64,000 nt of DNA from JAFIEN01 sp051859505 (lineage in GTDB: Bacteria; Pseudomonadota; Alphaproteobacteria; Rhodobacterales; Rhodobacteraceae). The notes below the pieces were generated by a model that worked only from the letters and a program-made list of their open reading frames with translations, was not told the origin of the DNA and did not search any database. Each line of letters starts with the position of its first letter. Position 1 is the stretch's first letter. Location of the stretch: the NCBI GenBank assembly GCA_051859505.1, contig JBHYFN010000011.1:1-64000 (forward strand). Direction: 5' to 3'. The position numbers and the translations under genes were made by a program. Positions 26,631 to 35,822 of this stretch are shown piece by piece.

Positions 26631-27404
26631 ATGGCTGAATATCAAACGATCCGTTCTGGCGCCATCAGCACGGCCCAGATCGACGAGGGCCTGCGCGCCC
26701 ATATGAACAAGGTCTATGGCACCATGTCGGTCGGCATGGTGATCACGGCGCTGGCCGCCTGGGCGATGTCGGGCCTGTCGGTCACCGACAGCCCGGTGGG
26801 TGCCGCGGCCATGGTGCGCGAAGGGCAGTATCTGACCGATTTCGGTTATGCGCTCTATGCCTCGCCGCTGCGCTGGGTGGTCATGTTCCTGCCGCTGGTG
26901 ATGGTCTTTGCCTTCGGCGCGATGATCAACCGCATCTCGGCCCCGGCGGCGCAGCTGTTCTTCTACACCTTCGCCACGGCGATGGGCGTTTCGATCAGCT
27001 GGATCTTCCTCGTCTTCACCAGCTTCTCGATCGTGCAGGTCTTCCTGATCACGGCGATCGCCTTCGCGGGCCTGTCGCTTTACGGCTATGTGACGAAGAA
27101 GGACCTGTCCGGCATGGGCACCTTCCTCATCATGGGGGTGATCGGCCTGATCGTGGCGATGATCGTCAACATCTTCCTGCAGTCGCCGGCGATGATGTTC
27201 GCGATCTCGATCATCGGCGTGCTGATCTTCGCCGGCCTCACGGCCTATGACACGCAGAAGATCAAGAACACCTATGTCGCCCATGCGGCGCATGGTGATG
27301 TCGAATGGCTGGAAAAGGCCGCCATCATGGGCGCGCTGAACCTCTATCTCGACTTCATCAACATGTTCATGTTCCTGCTGCAGCTGTTCGGCAATCGCGA
27401 CTGA
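26631..27404 (+). CDS. Bax inhibitor-1/YccA-family membrane protein
   Basis: Inner-membrane protein of 257 residues with seven hydrophobic helices. Family landmarks are MNKVYGTMSVGMVITALAAW near the N terminus, GVSISWIFLVFTSFSIVQVF in the middle, IFAGLTAYDTQKIKN (with the Asp pair of the pH-sensing site) and the last helix ALNLYLDFINMFMFLLQLFG. Members leak protons or Ca2+, and YccA interacts with the FtsH protease. TTGGAGG before 26631 fixes the start. A strong terminator follows. Confidence 0.94.
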   Translation: MAEYQTIRSGAISTAQIDEGLRAHMNKVYGTMSVGMVITALAAWAMSGLSVTDSPVGAAAMVREGQYLTDFGYALYASPLRWVVMFLPLVMVFAFGAMINRISAPAAQLFFYTFATAMGVSISWIFLVFTSFSIVQVFLITAIAFAGLSLYGYVTKKDLSGMGTFLIMGVIGLIVAMIVNIFLQSPAMMFAISIIGVLIFAGLTAYDTQKIKNTYVAHAAHGDVEWLEKAAIMGALNLYLDFINMFMFLLQLFGNRD

Positions 27405-27430
27405 ACCCGGGCAGGAGCCAAGGATCCGGA

Positions 27431-27459
27431 GGGGTCGGCGGAAACGCCGGCCCCTTTTT
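27431..27459 (+). terminator. Intrinsic terminator of the Bax-inhibitor-1 gene
   Basis: GGGGTCGGCG, GAAA tetraloop, CGCCGGCCCC, then TTTTT. This is a ten-base stem with one G-U pair and a GNRA loop followed by a U-tract, the clearest rho-independent terminator in the window. Confidence 0.85.
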
Positions 27460-27492
27460 CCTTGCCGGCGCTCCAGCATTGACCCGCAGCAA

Positions 27493-27550
27493 GGGGGGCT
27501 CTGCCCCCCGGCCTTCGGCCTCCCCCCGGGATATTTGGGAACAAAAGAAG
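27493..27550 (+). repeat. GC-hairpin/GGATATTT-AACAAAAGAAG element, copy A
   Basis: The hairpin GGGGGGC-TCT-GCCCCCC is followed by a second small stem (GGCC-TTC-GGCC), CCCCCCGGGATATTTGGG and AACAAAAGAAG. It lies downstream of the Bax-inhibitor-1 gene, beyond that gene's terminator, and faces copy B in inverted orientation 54 bases away. The conserved tail is the same as in five other copies in this window. Confidence 0.85.
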
Positions 27551-27603
27551 CCAAAGACTCTGCCGCAGGGCGGCCGGGGCGCCTCTTGGCGCGCCTCTTT
27601 CTG

Positions 27604-27662
27604 CTTCTTTTGTTTGAAAATATCCCGGGGGGGCGGCGCAGCCGCGGGGGGCAGAGCCCCCC
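27604..27662 (-). repeat. GC-hairpin/GGATATTT-AACAAAAGAAG element, copy B
   Basis: Read on the minus strand, it begins 10 bases after the cytochrome P450 stop. GGGGGGC-TCT-GCCCCCC is followed by GCGGC-TGC-GCCGC, CCCCCGGGATATTTTCA and AACAAAAGAAG. The variable triplet after ATATTT is TCA here, as in copy F, instead of GGG. Confidence 0.85.
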
Positions 27663-27672
27663 TCGCCGTTTG

Positions 27673-29046
27673 TCAGTCGCGCGCCACCATCCTGAGCCAG
27701 ATCCCCTCGCGCGAGCGGACGGTCAGATGCGCGACAGGCACCGGAACCCGCGCCGGGTCGGGCTCGAAGCGGAACCGCGCGACGAGCATCGCCAGCAGGA
27801 GCACGCCTTCGGCCATGGCGAAGCCCGCACCGGTGCAGACCCGCGGGCCGGCCGAGAAGGGGATATAGGCCTCGCGCGCGCAGGTTCGGCCGTTCTCGGT
27901 GCCCCAGCGTTCGGGGTCGAAGCCGTCGGGATTGTCCCAGAGCCTTTCCTGCCGGTGCAGATGCCAGGGCGAGAGCACGATCTGCGCGCCGGGCGCGACG
28001 GGGCGGTCGCGGAAGCTTTGGGGGCAGGCCGCCTCGCGCACCATCATCGGCACCGGAGGGTAAAGCCGCAGCGCCTCGCGGAACACGTCGCGGGTGACGC
28101 GGAGCCGCGACAGCGTGCCGAAATGCGCCGCAAGCCCGGCCCGCGCCTCTTCGGCCACGCGGTCCTGCCAGTCGGGGTAGAGCGCCAGGAGGTAGAGCGA
28201 CCAGGCCAGCGCCGAGGCCGAGGTCTCGTGCCCGGCCAGAAAGAAGATGGCGACCTGATCGATCATCTCCTCGGGTTCGAAGCCCTGCCCCGTCACCGGA
28301 TCCTTCGTCGTCATGATCTTGGTGGCAAGGTCGTCGGGCGCGGTGCCGGCGGCGATCGCCTCGGCGCGCGCCTCTACCAGACCCGAGATCAGCGCCCGGA
28401 TGCGCCGCGCCGTCCGGCCCGTCTCGCGCCGGAAGAAGCGTGGCATCCAGCGCGGCAGCGGCACGAGGGCGGCCAGGTTGACGATGGGTTGGCTGCGTTG
28501 ATGGGCCTTGAATTCGGCGAAGACCCGGGCGGCGGTCTGATCCTCGATCGGCAGGGAAAAGAGCGTGCGAAAGATCACATCGGCCGCGACATGGCTGGTC
28601 TCGGGCTCAATCTCGATCGCGCGGCCATCGGTATGGGCGGCGAGCCGCGCGCAGGCGGCCTCACCTGCCGCCCACATCGCCGGAAAGGTGTCGCGCAGCC
28701 GCCCGCCTTCGAAGGCCGGGTCGATGATGCGGCGCTGGCGCTTCCAGTGTTCGCCGTTGGTCAGGAAGACGGATTGGCCCAGAAGCGGGCGCAGCCCTTC
28801 GCCCACGCGGTCGGATTTCGGGAAATCCTCGGGCGCCTCCTGCAGGACGCGGCGCACCAGTGCCGGATCGTTCACGAGGTAGCTGCGAAAGAACGGCGTG
28901 CGGAACTCGGCCATCCAGGCGCGATAGAGCCGGGCGGGCTGGGCCGAGAGGATATCGGCGCGAAACAGTTGCAGATAGCGCCAGAGCGAGACCCGGTCGG
29001 GCCGCGACGGCGGTTTGGGCGGCAGGGGGCGCAGCGGTTCCGTCAC
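27673..29046 (-). CDS. Cytochrome P450
   Basis: Haem-thiolate monooxygenase of 457 residues with a GTG start. The I-helix oxygen motif is FFLAGHETSASALAW, followed by the K-helix EALR and the haem-binding loop PFSAGPRVCTGAGFAMAE with the proximal Cys. It is soluble, with a Pro-rich N terminus instead of a membrane anchor. The partner ferredoxin/reductase is not in this window. The start overlaps the stop of a membrane hydrolase-like gene by four bases (GTGA), suggesting linked function. Substrate unknown. Confidence 0.94.
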   Translation of the reverse strand: MTEPLRPLPPKPPSRPDRVSLWRYLQLFRADILSAQPARLYRAWMAEFRTPFFRSYLVNDPALVRRVLQEAPEDFPKSDRVGEGLRPLLGQSVFLTNGEHWKRQRRIIDPAFEGGRLRDTFPAMWAAGEAACARLAAHTDGRAIEIEPETSHVAADVIFRTLFSLPIEDQTAARVFAEFKAHQRSQPIVNLAALVPLPRWMPRFFRRETGRTARRIRALISGLVEARAEAIAAGTAPDDLATKIMTTKDPVTGQGFEPEEMIDQVAIFFLAGHETSASALAWSLYLLALYPDWQDRVAEEARAGLAAHFGTLSRLRVTRDVFREALRLYPPVPMMVREAACPQSFRDRPVAPGAQIVLSPWHLHRQERLWDNPDGFDPERWGTENGRTCAREAYIPFSAGPRVCTGAGFAMAEGVLLLAMLVARFRFEPDPARVPVPVAHLTVRSREGIWLRMVARD

Positions 29047-30296
29047 GCGGCCATCGTCCGGTATTTCGAGGCCGGCACGTCGATCCGCGATTTCGAGGGC
29101 GGCCGGTCGGCATAGCGCGCGGCAAGGGTATGCGGCCCCGCGGTGATCTGGAAATAATCATAGTCGCGCGGAGCGTCGAAGGCGCAGAGATACTGGAAAT
29201 GCAGCCGGAAGAACCGCCAGCGCAGCGCCTTCCAGCGTTCGGGCGAGAGCGACCGGGTGAAGGCCGCCGAAAAGACCAGCGGCCAGCGTTTCGGCTCGGG
29301 CGCCACGCCCGAGACCGCCACCGGATCGCAAAGCGCGAAGGAACAGCCGTCGCCCGGCGCGGTGACATCGACCCAGGCGATCCTGTCGCAGATCGACAGA
29401 TGCGCGAGATCGGCCCGAAGCCGGTCGGCCTTCGGCAGGAAGGACACCATCGGCACCACCTGCCCGAGGGTCAGAAGGCCAAGTGCGGCACCCCGGGGAA
29501 TGCGCCCGGCGCGGTCGAGATCGGCCAGGATCGACACGGCCAGATGCGCGCCCGAGGAATGGCCGACGACCAGCACCTCGTCATAACCGCCCTCCAGCGC
29601 GGCGGCGATGGTATCGGCAAAGGTGGCAAGGCGGTCTTCCAGCGCGGGCGGATAGGCGCCCCGCCAGCGGGCGGTCCAGGCATAATCATGCATCAGGTAA
29701 TGGGCGAAGAGGCGGCCGTCGCGGGCCTTGAACCAGCGCAGGACCAGCACCATCACCACCGCCAGCACCGGCCAGTAGAGGAAGGGCGCCACCTCGCCCA
29801 GCGACCAGCCGCCAAAGGTCAGCGCCGCCTCTGCCCCGCGCAGCACCAGCCGCCCCGCCAGCGCGCCAAGGCCGATCGCCAGCAAGAGCTGCCCGATCAG
29901 CATCCCCACCGGATAAAGCGCCGCGATCACCGGCCCCTTGCGCAGCCACATCAGCCGCCGCAGCGCGCCCGAGGCGATGTAGATCCAGCCGGTCCGGATC
30001 ATCTGCCAATAGGTCGCGGGGATCGAGGCCGTCATCGACGAGCGCACCAGATCGGACCAGACCAGCACCTCGACATCGGCCTCGACCGGCTGATCCTCGA
30101 TGCGCGCGGTCACATGCCAGCCATAGGGCCCGCCGCCCTGCTTCGGCGCCAGCGCGATCTCGTAGCCCGAGATCGCGGCCTGTTCGGCCGCTTCCTTGCG
30201 GTAGAGCTCGCGGTAGCGGCGGGGATGGAACGGGTCATAGCCGGGGATGTAGAACACCCGCCGCCGCCTGACCGGGGTTTCGAAATCGTCACGCAT
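29043..30296 (-). CDS. Membrane-associated alpha/beta-hydrolase-like protein
   Basis: Protein of 417 residues. The N-terminal part begins RRRRVFYIPGYDPFHPRRY. Two or three hydrophobic segments lie at about residues 130-200. The later part has EVLVVGHSSGAHLAVSILADL, a G-x-S-x-G nucleophile elbow of serine hydrolases. A candidate acid and His occur further on. The arrangement (membrane helices inserted before the nucleophile) is unusual. It is coupled by a four-base overlap to the P450 gene, so it may act on lipids or on the P450 substrate/product. Function unproven. Confidence 0.72.
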   Translation of the reverse strand: MRDDFETPVRRRRVFYIPGYDPFHPRRYRELYRKEAAEQAAISGYEIALAPKQGGGPYGWHVTARIEDQPVEADVEVLVWSDLVRSSMTASIPATYWQMIRTGWIYIASGALRRLMWLRKGPVIAALYPVGMLIGQLLLAIGLGALAGRLVLRGAEAALTFGGWSLGEVAPFLYWPVLAVVMVLVLRWFKARDGRLFAHYLMHDYAWTARWRGAYPPALEDRLATFADTIAAALEGGYDEVLVVGHSSGAHLAVSILADLDRAGRIPRGAALGLLTLGQVVPMVSFLPKADRLRADLAHLSICDRIAWVDVTAPGDGCSFALCDPVAVSGVAPEPKRWPLVFSAAFTRSLSPERWKALRWRFFRLHFQYLCAFDAPRDYDYFQITAGPHTLAARYADRPPSKSRIDVPASKYRTMAA

Positions 30297-30419
30297 GCCA
30301 CCATCCTCGCGCAGGCGACTTTGCCCCGGAATTCCGGCGAAAATAAGCCCCCGCAGGCGCGGCCCGGCCCGAAGAGCTGCGGCCCGTTGCCGCAAAGGCG
30401 TCGGCGGCGCCGGTCTCTG

Positions 30420-31175
30420 CTAGCCGATCGTGGCCAGCACGGGGAAACGCTCCAGCAGCCACCAGGAGAAATCGGTGAAGGATCCGGTCAGCATCATCAG
30501 CCCCACCGTCCAGAGCAGCAGGCCCGAGATCCGCTCGATCCGGTCCATATGCCGCTTCATGAAGGCCATCGCGCCGGAAAGGCGCGGAAAGAAGGCCGCG
30601 ACCAGGAGGAAGGGAATGCCAAGCCCCGCCGCATAGAAGGCCAGAAGCATCGTGCCGCGCATCACATCCGCCTCCGAGGCGGCAAGGCCGAGGATCGCAC
30701 CAAGGATCGGGCCCAGGCAAGGCGTCCAGCCCAAGGCGAAGGCCAGCCCGAGGATATAGGCGCCGAAGGCCGAACCGCCCTGATCGCCGGCATCGACCCG
30801 CGCCTCGCGGTCCAGAAAGCCCAGCCGGTAGACGCCGATGAAATGCGCGCCAAAGATCATGATGGTGATCCCGGCGATTGTCAGGAACCAGTCCTGATAT
30901 TGCAGGAACATCCGCCCGAAGGAGGAGGCCGCGAACCCCAGAAGCAGAAAGACCGTCGACAGCCCCAGCACGAAGAAGGCCGCCGACAGAAGGACACGGC
31001 GCCGCGCCGCGCGCTCCTGCGTCATCTCGGTCACGCTGACCCCGCCCATATAGGCAAGGTAGGGCGGCACGATGGGCAGGACGCAGGGGCTCAGGAACGA
31101 CAGCACCCCGGCCGACATGGCAATCAGGATCGCCGGCAGAAGCGTGGCATCGAGGATGAGATCGGCACTGAGCAT
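30420..31175 (-). CDS. ccdA: Cytochrome c biogenesis protein CcdA
   Basis: Inner-membrane thiol-disulphide transporter of 251 residues with six helices. It carries electrons from cytoplasmic thioredoxin to periplasmic targets such as apocytochrome c. The two redox Cys are in SPCVLPIVPPYLAYMGG (first helix region) and LGWTPCLGPILGAILGLA. The LTGSFTDFSWWLLERFP tail is typical. The start at 31175 was chosen because the protein then begins at the first membrane helix. Confidence 0.93.
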   Translation of the reverse strand: MLSADLILDATLLPAILIAMSAGVLSFLSPCVLPIVPPYLAYMGGVSVTEMTQERAARRRVLLSAAFFVLGLSTVFLLLGFAASSFGRMFLQYQDWFLTIAGITIMIFGAHFIGVYRLGFLDREARVDAGDQGGSAFGAYILGLAFALGWTPCLGPILGAILGLAASEADVMRGTMLLAFYAAGLGIPFLLVAAFFPRLSGAMAFMKRHMDRIERISGLLLWTVGLMMLTGSFTDFSWWLLERFPVLATIG

Positions 31176-31326
31176 CGGGCGTCCTTTTTCTCCGACATAA
31201 GCCGGCCGGGCGGCGGCGTCACCCGCCAAGACGTCACATCTTTCGGACCGGATTGAAACACGGGACCGCGGCTACCCCGGCTCTTGCCCTGCCCGTCCCC
31301 TGCCCGCCCCCTGCCACGCGCCAATC

Positions 31327-32628
31327 CTAGGCCGGCACCGGCACCATCGGCGGCCGTGCCCCCGCGCGCCGCGCCCGCGCGTAGCGCGCCAGCGACAGGT
31401 CCGAGGCGTCGATCCCCGGCGCCCGGCCCGAGACCAGATCGGCGATCACCCGGCCCGAACCGGCCGCCATCGTCCAGCCCAGCGTGCCATGCCCGGTGTT
31501 GAGCCAGAGGTTGCCAAGCCTCGTCCGCCCCAGAACCGGCGTGCCATCGGGCGTCATCGGCCGCAGGCCCGACCAGAAACTGGCCTGCGCCGCGTCGCCT
31601 GCGCCGCCGAACAGATCCTCGACGGAATGGCGCAGGGTCGCTTCCCGGGCAGCGGGCAGGCTGTGGTTGAATCCCGAAAGCTCGGCCATGCCACCGACGC
31701 GGATCCGGTCGCCCAGACGGGTGATGGCGATCTTGTGGGTCTCGTCCATCACGGTCGAGACGGGGGCAAGCGCGGGGTCGATGACCGGCAGGGTGATCGA
31801 ATAGCCCTTGACCGGAAAGACCGGCAGCCCGATCCCCAGCGGCCGCAGCAGCTAAGGCGAGTAAGAGCCCATCGCCACCACGAAAGCATCGGCCGTCACA
31901 AGGCCCGCATCGGTCCTGACCGCCGTGACCCGGTCGCCCTCGGTCACAAGGCCCTGGACCCCGGTGCCGTAACGGAAGGTCACGCCGCGCGCGGCGGCGC
32001 GTTCGGCCAGCGCGGTGGTGAAAAGGAAGCAATCCCCCGTCTCGTCGCCCGGCAGGCGCAGCCCGCCGGCGATCTTGTCGCGCGCAGAGGCCAGCCCCGG
32101 CTCGGCGGCAATGCAGCCGTCGCGGTCCAGAACCTCGAAGGCCACGCCATCGGCCTTTAGCACGGCGATATCCTTCTCGGCCGCCGCGACCTGCGCCTCG
32201 GTCCGGAACAGCTGAAGCGTGCCGCGGCTGCGCTCGTCATAGCGGATGCCGGTCTCTTGCCGCAGATCCTGCAGGCAGGCGCGGCTGTATTCGGCCAGCC
32301 GCACCATGCGCGACTTGTTCACGGCATAGGCCTCGGGCGTGCAGTTCATCAGCAGGCGGGCCAGCCAGCTCAGCCCCGCCCAGCCCATCGAGGGGCGCAG
32401 GATCAGCGGCGCATGTTCCATGAACATCCATTTCAGCGCCTTGAGCGGAATGCCCGGCGCGGCCCAGGGGGCGGAATAGCCCGGGCTGATCTCTCCGGCA
32501 TTGGCGAAGCTTGTCTCGCGGGCGGGGGCGGGCTGGCGGTCGATGACTGTCACCTCATGGCCGGCCTCGGCCAGATACCAGGCGGAGGTGACGCCGATGA
32601 CACCGGCCCCGAGAATGACGATTTTCAT
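31327..32628 (-). pseudogene. dadA: D-amino-acid dehydrogenase gene interrupted by an in-frame TAG
   Basis: FAD-dependent DadA oxidises D-amino acids (D-alanine) to 2-oxo acids. The reading frame from ATG 32628 gives [20 protein letters not shown] (dinucleotide fold), [20 protein letters not shown] and so on to MGSYSP. It then hits TAG (plus 31852-31854). Directly after it, in the same frame, the chain resumes as [18 protein letters not shown], through [19 protein letters not shown] and [17 protein letters not shown], to a natural stop at 31327. Total length (434 codons including stop) is that of intact DadA. A single CAG-to-TAG change would explain it. It is either a recent pseudogene, amber readthrough, or a base error in the data. 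Confidence 0.88.
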
Positions 32629-32731
32629 GATCCGCTCTGCCCTGTTCCCGCTGGTGTTTGCCGTGGCCCGCTCGGGCCTCGGGGGCTTTTGCTCCATTCA
32701 CGACGGGATGTGCTCGCCATTTCTGGCGCGG

Positions 32732-32760
32732 GGAGAAGAAATTTTGCAAATTTCTTCTCC
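32732..32760. repeat. Palindrome GGAGAAGAAATTT/AAATTTCTTCTCC between dadA and moxR-like gene
   Basis: Perfect 13-base arms around TGC. It lies in the 271-base divergent region about 105 bases upstream of dadA and 140 upstream of the AAA gene. Here it cannot be a 3'-end hairpin of either neighbour, so an operator or promoter-proximal role is more natural. Confidence 0.75.
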
Positions 32761-32899
32761 GTTACCGTCGTACTATCGGACAATCTTGCGCCATACCGGG
32801 AAGGTTCGGAAAGTCCTGCGGCCAGGCCTTTGCTTTCGCCCCCCTTGCCCGCCGCCCCTTTGCCCCTAGCATGAGAGATCAGTCAGCAGCGGAGCGCGC

Positions 32900-34018
32900 A
32901 TGTCGATCAACACCCTCCCCATCGCCGCCGGTCAGGCGCTCGAGGCGCTCTGGTCCGGCTGGCAGCTGCAGGCCGCAGGTGGCCTCACCGCCTCCTGGAT
33001 GCTGCATGGCCGCCCCGGCATCGGCAAGACCGAGATCGTCCAGACCCTTGCCGCCCGCGCCGGCGCCCGCCTCTTCGATCTGCGCCTTACCACGATCGAG
33101 CCGCAGGATCTGCGCGGCCTGCCCTATTACGACCACGACACCCGCCGCACCACCTGGTACCGCCCCGAAGACCTGCCCGACGACCCCGCGACCCCCTCGA
33201 TCCTCTTCCTCGACGAGCTGACCGCCGCCGCCCCCTCGCTCCAGCCCACGGTCTATGGCCTGCTGCAAGAGCGCCGCGTGGGCCGGCACCTCCTGCCCGC
33301 GTCCGTCTTCATCGTCGCCGCCGGCAATGCGGTCGAGGACGGGGCGATCGCCTATGACATGGGCACCGCGCTGTCGGACCGGCTGATCCATCTGTCGGTC
33401 GTGGCCGAGGCGCAGGACTGGCTGACCAACTACGCCATCCCGCAGGGCCTTGACCCGGCGGTGATCGCCTTCATCCGCACCCGTCCTGACATGCTCGAGA
33501 CCACCGAACAGACGCTGCGGCGGGGCGAGATGATCGCCTGCACCCCCCGCTCCTGGGCGCGGGTCAGCGCGATCCTGGGCGCGGTGAAGGACCGCCGCCT
33601 GCGCGATATCCTTGTGGCGGGCGTCGTGGGCGAAGGCCCGGCCGCCGAATTCGCGCTGATCGCCAATGACATCGCCGCCACCGTGCAGGTGGCCGAGATG
33701 ATCGCCGCACCCCCCTCCGAGCGCATCGGGATGTACCCCCCTTCGATGCACGGCCTGACCGCGCTGACCTACGGCCTGATCGCCGCCGCCGACGAGGAGA
33801 CCCTGCCCGCGGTGATCGAGGTCATGGCCGGGATCCGCAGCCTCGCCCGCGACCGCGAGGAGCGCGTCTTCGCCGCCCTGCCGCTGGGCGAACTCACCGC
33901 CTATGGGTTCGAGCTGCTGATCGACAAGGCGCTCAAAGCAGGCTGGACGCAGGCCTTCAAGGACTCGGCCGCCTACCGCGCCTATGCCGCGACGCGCGAG
34001 GCGGCGGGCGCCGCATGA
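32900..34018 (+). CDS. MoxR-type AAA+ ATPase
   Basis: Protein of 372 residues. Walker A is HGRPGIGKTE (about residues 36-45), Walker B SILFLDELTAA, with sensor-like VAAGNAVEDGA and ALSDRLIHLSV. This is the MoxR/RavA-like AAA family. The C-terminal third is helical. It overlaps the VWA-domain gene downstream by four bases (ATGA). MoxR ATPases usually work with a VWA partner as a chaperone in maturation of metal enzymes or complexes. The client cannot be told from the flanking genes. Confidence 0.9.
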   Translation: MSINTLPIAAGQALEALWSGWQLQAAGGLTASWMLHGRPGIGKTEIVQTLAARAGARLFDLRLTTIEPQDLRGLPYYDHDTRRTTWYRPEDLPDDPATPSILFLDELTAAAPSLQPTVYGLLQERRVGRHLLPASVFIVAAGNAVEDGAIAYDMGTALSDRLIHLSVVAEAQDWLTNYAIPQGLDPAVIAFIRTRPDMLETTEQTLRRGEMIACTPRSWARVSAILGAVKDRRLRDILVAGVVGEGPAAEFALIANDIAATVQVAEMIAAPPSERIGMYPPSMHGLTALTYGLIAAADEETLPAVIEVMAGIRSLARDREERVFAALPLGELTAYGFELLIDKALKAGWTQAFKDSAAYRAYAATREAAGAA

Positions 34019-35247
34019 GCCGCCACAGCACCCGCGCCCGCGCCGCGCTTCAGGCGCTGGCCGAGCGCGACCCGGCCATCGGGGCGCTGTCGCTCTGGTG
34101 CGCGCATCGCGATGTGGAGGACGGCCCCGCCGCCGCCACACAGGGCACCACCATCCGCTACGGCCCCGGCTTCGATGCGCTGCCCCGGCATGAACAGGAG
34201 GGGCTGGCCGCCCATCACATCCTGCACGCAGCGCTCCGCCATTCCGCCCGGATGGAGGCGATGGCCGCCCGCCAGCCCGACCGTTTCGACGCCGAGACCT
34301 GGAACATGGCGGCCGATGCCATCGTGAACGAGGCGCTGATGCTCGCCGGCTACGCCCTGCCCCGCCCCGCCGTGGGGCTGGTCGAACTGCTGGTCGGCCT
34401 CGCGGGCGAAAGCCTGCCGCCCGAACAGGCGCTGGCGGAGTGGGATGCCGACCGGCTCTATATCCGGCTGATGCAGGGCCCCGAGGCGCAGGAGCGCGCG
34501 GGCGAACACGCCAGGACCCGCGCCTTCCGCCCCGACCTTTCGCCCGAGGCAGCACCCGAGGACAGCGGGCAATCGGCGGCGGACTGGCGGCAGCATCTCG
34601 CGCGCGCGATGCAGGCGGGGCGGATGGCGGGGCGCGGCATCGGGCGCTTTGGCCACCGCATCGCCGACCTGCCGGTGCCCGAAACCCCGTGGGAGGTTGT
34701 GCTCCGCCGCATCGTCACTCGCGCCGTGACCGACGCCCCCCAAACCAGCCCGACCCGCCCCGCCCGCCGCTGGATCGCCGCCGAGGCCGAGGCGCAGAAG
34801 CACGCCACCCCCGCCCCCGCCTTCGAGCCGGGCCAGCGCCGCGCGCGCGACATCCCCCGGATCGTCGTGGGGCTTGATACCTCAAGCTCCATCGACGCAG
34901 GCAGGATGGCGCAGTTCATGGGCGAGGTGGCCGGCATCGCCCGCCGCACCGGGGCCGAGGTCCATGTGATCCCCTTCGACGAGGCGGCCGAGCCTCCGCT
35001 GCGCCTCGACGTGGGGCGCTGGCAGGGGCAGTTGGCGGGCCTCGTGACGCGGCGCGGCGGGGGCACGGATTTCCGCCCGGCGCTGGCGGCGGCGATGGGG
35101 CTTGCGCCCTCGGTCATCGTGATGCTGACGGATCTGGAGGGGCCGATGGGCCCGGCCCCGCGCGGGGTGCCGGTCCTCTGGGCGGTGCCGGATGCGGGGG
35201 TGGTGCCGGAGGTGGCGTTCGGGCAGGTGGTCAGCCTCGCGCGGTGA
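34015..35247 (+). CDS. VWA-like domain protein, MoxR partner (DUF2201-type)
   Basis: Protein of 410 residues. The N-terminal part has a metallopeptidase-like pattern (HHILHAALRHSARMEAM, then WNMAADAIVNEALM), as in DUF2201. The C-terminal VWA-like domain holds the MIDAS-type motif IVVGLDTSSSID (D-x-S-x-S) and later VTRRGGGTDFRPALAAAM and VIVMLTDLEGPMG. It is translated with the upstream AAA+ gene through an ATGA overlap. The pair resembles two-gene MoxR-VWA modules of proteobacteria. Whether the putative zinc site is catalytic is unknown. Confidence 0.88.
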   Translation: MSRHSTRARAALQALAERDPAIGALSLWCAHRDVEDGPAAATQGTTIRYGPGFDALPRHEQEGLAAHHILHAALRHSARMEAMAARQPDRFDAETWNMAADAIVNEALMLAGYALPRPAVGLVELLVGLAGESLPPEQALAEWDADRLYIRLMQGPEAQERAGEHARTRAFRPDLSPEAAPEDSGQSAADWRQHLARAMQAGRMAGRGIGRFGHRIADLPVPETPWEVVLRRIVTRAVTDAPQTSPTRPARRWIAAEAEAQKHATPAPAFEPGQRRARDIPRIVVGLDTSSSIDAGRMAQFMGEVAGIARRTGAEVHVIPFDEAAEPPLRLDVGRWQGQLAGLVTRRGGGTDFRPALAAAMGLAPSVIVMLTDLEGPMGPAPRGVPVLWAVPDAGVVPEVAFGQVVSLAR

Positions 35248-35330
35248 GGGGGCGGGGCGTGATGGCTGCTTGGAGCCCAGAGTAACGAACGCTGCACCCG
35301 ACACGAAAGACCGCTTTGCGCCAGCCATGG

Positions 35331-35822
35331 CTATCCGTTGTGCATCACAATATTGAAGCCTTCCTCTGGCGATGGCGCAACGAAATGCTTTGAAAACCGA
35401 AGGAATTGGTCCTCAGTCACGGCAAACGGGTGGTCGCCACGTGCGTTACGCTCGCGAAGTCGTGCAAGGCAAAGCTCATCAGACGCATTGAAGACGTGAA
35501 GTTGGTGAAGGGTGCCACTTGCCTCAATGATTGCGCGCATCCAAGCGCGTTGTTCTAGGGTATTCGCTGCAAAATCCAAGACAACCGAAACTCCCGCGTT
35601 CAGCAGCGACACCACGTGAGGCCCCATAACTTTTCGTAATTTTGATGAACACCGAACGTAGTCAGAAGGCGACAACATTTCGCTCGAAAACAAGGCGCTC
35701 AGCCAATCATCCTCGGCGAGCAAGACCGTTGCATTCGCACTACCAAGCTTGGCAGCGAAAGTTGATTTTCCGGCAGCAATTTTACCGCACAAAACGTGCA
35801 GGGTTGGAGATGTAGTAACCAT
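35331..35822 (-). CDS. P-loop kinase-like protein (AAA_33/zeta-like), low-GC
   Basis: Protein of 163 residues. Walker A is LCGKIAAGKSTFA near the N terminus, followed by LLAEDDWLSALF, VVLDFAANTLEQRAWMRAII and RLRERNARGDHPFAV. The layout is that of AAA_33/zeta-type small-molecule kinases. Codon use and base composition are clearly AT-richer than the surroundings, which suggests acquisition by transfer. A related but GC-rich protein is at 58002-58490. Substrate unknown, and no antitoxin-like partner is adjacent. Confidence 0.8.
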   Translation of the reverse strand: MVTTSPTLHVLCGKIAAGKSTFAAKLGSANATVLLAEDDWLSALFSSEMLSPSDYVRCSSKLRKVMGPHVVSLLNAGVSVVLDFAANTLEQRAWMRAIIEASGTLHQLHVFNASDELCLARLRERNARGDHPFAVTEDQFLRFSKHFVAPSPEEGFNIVMHNG

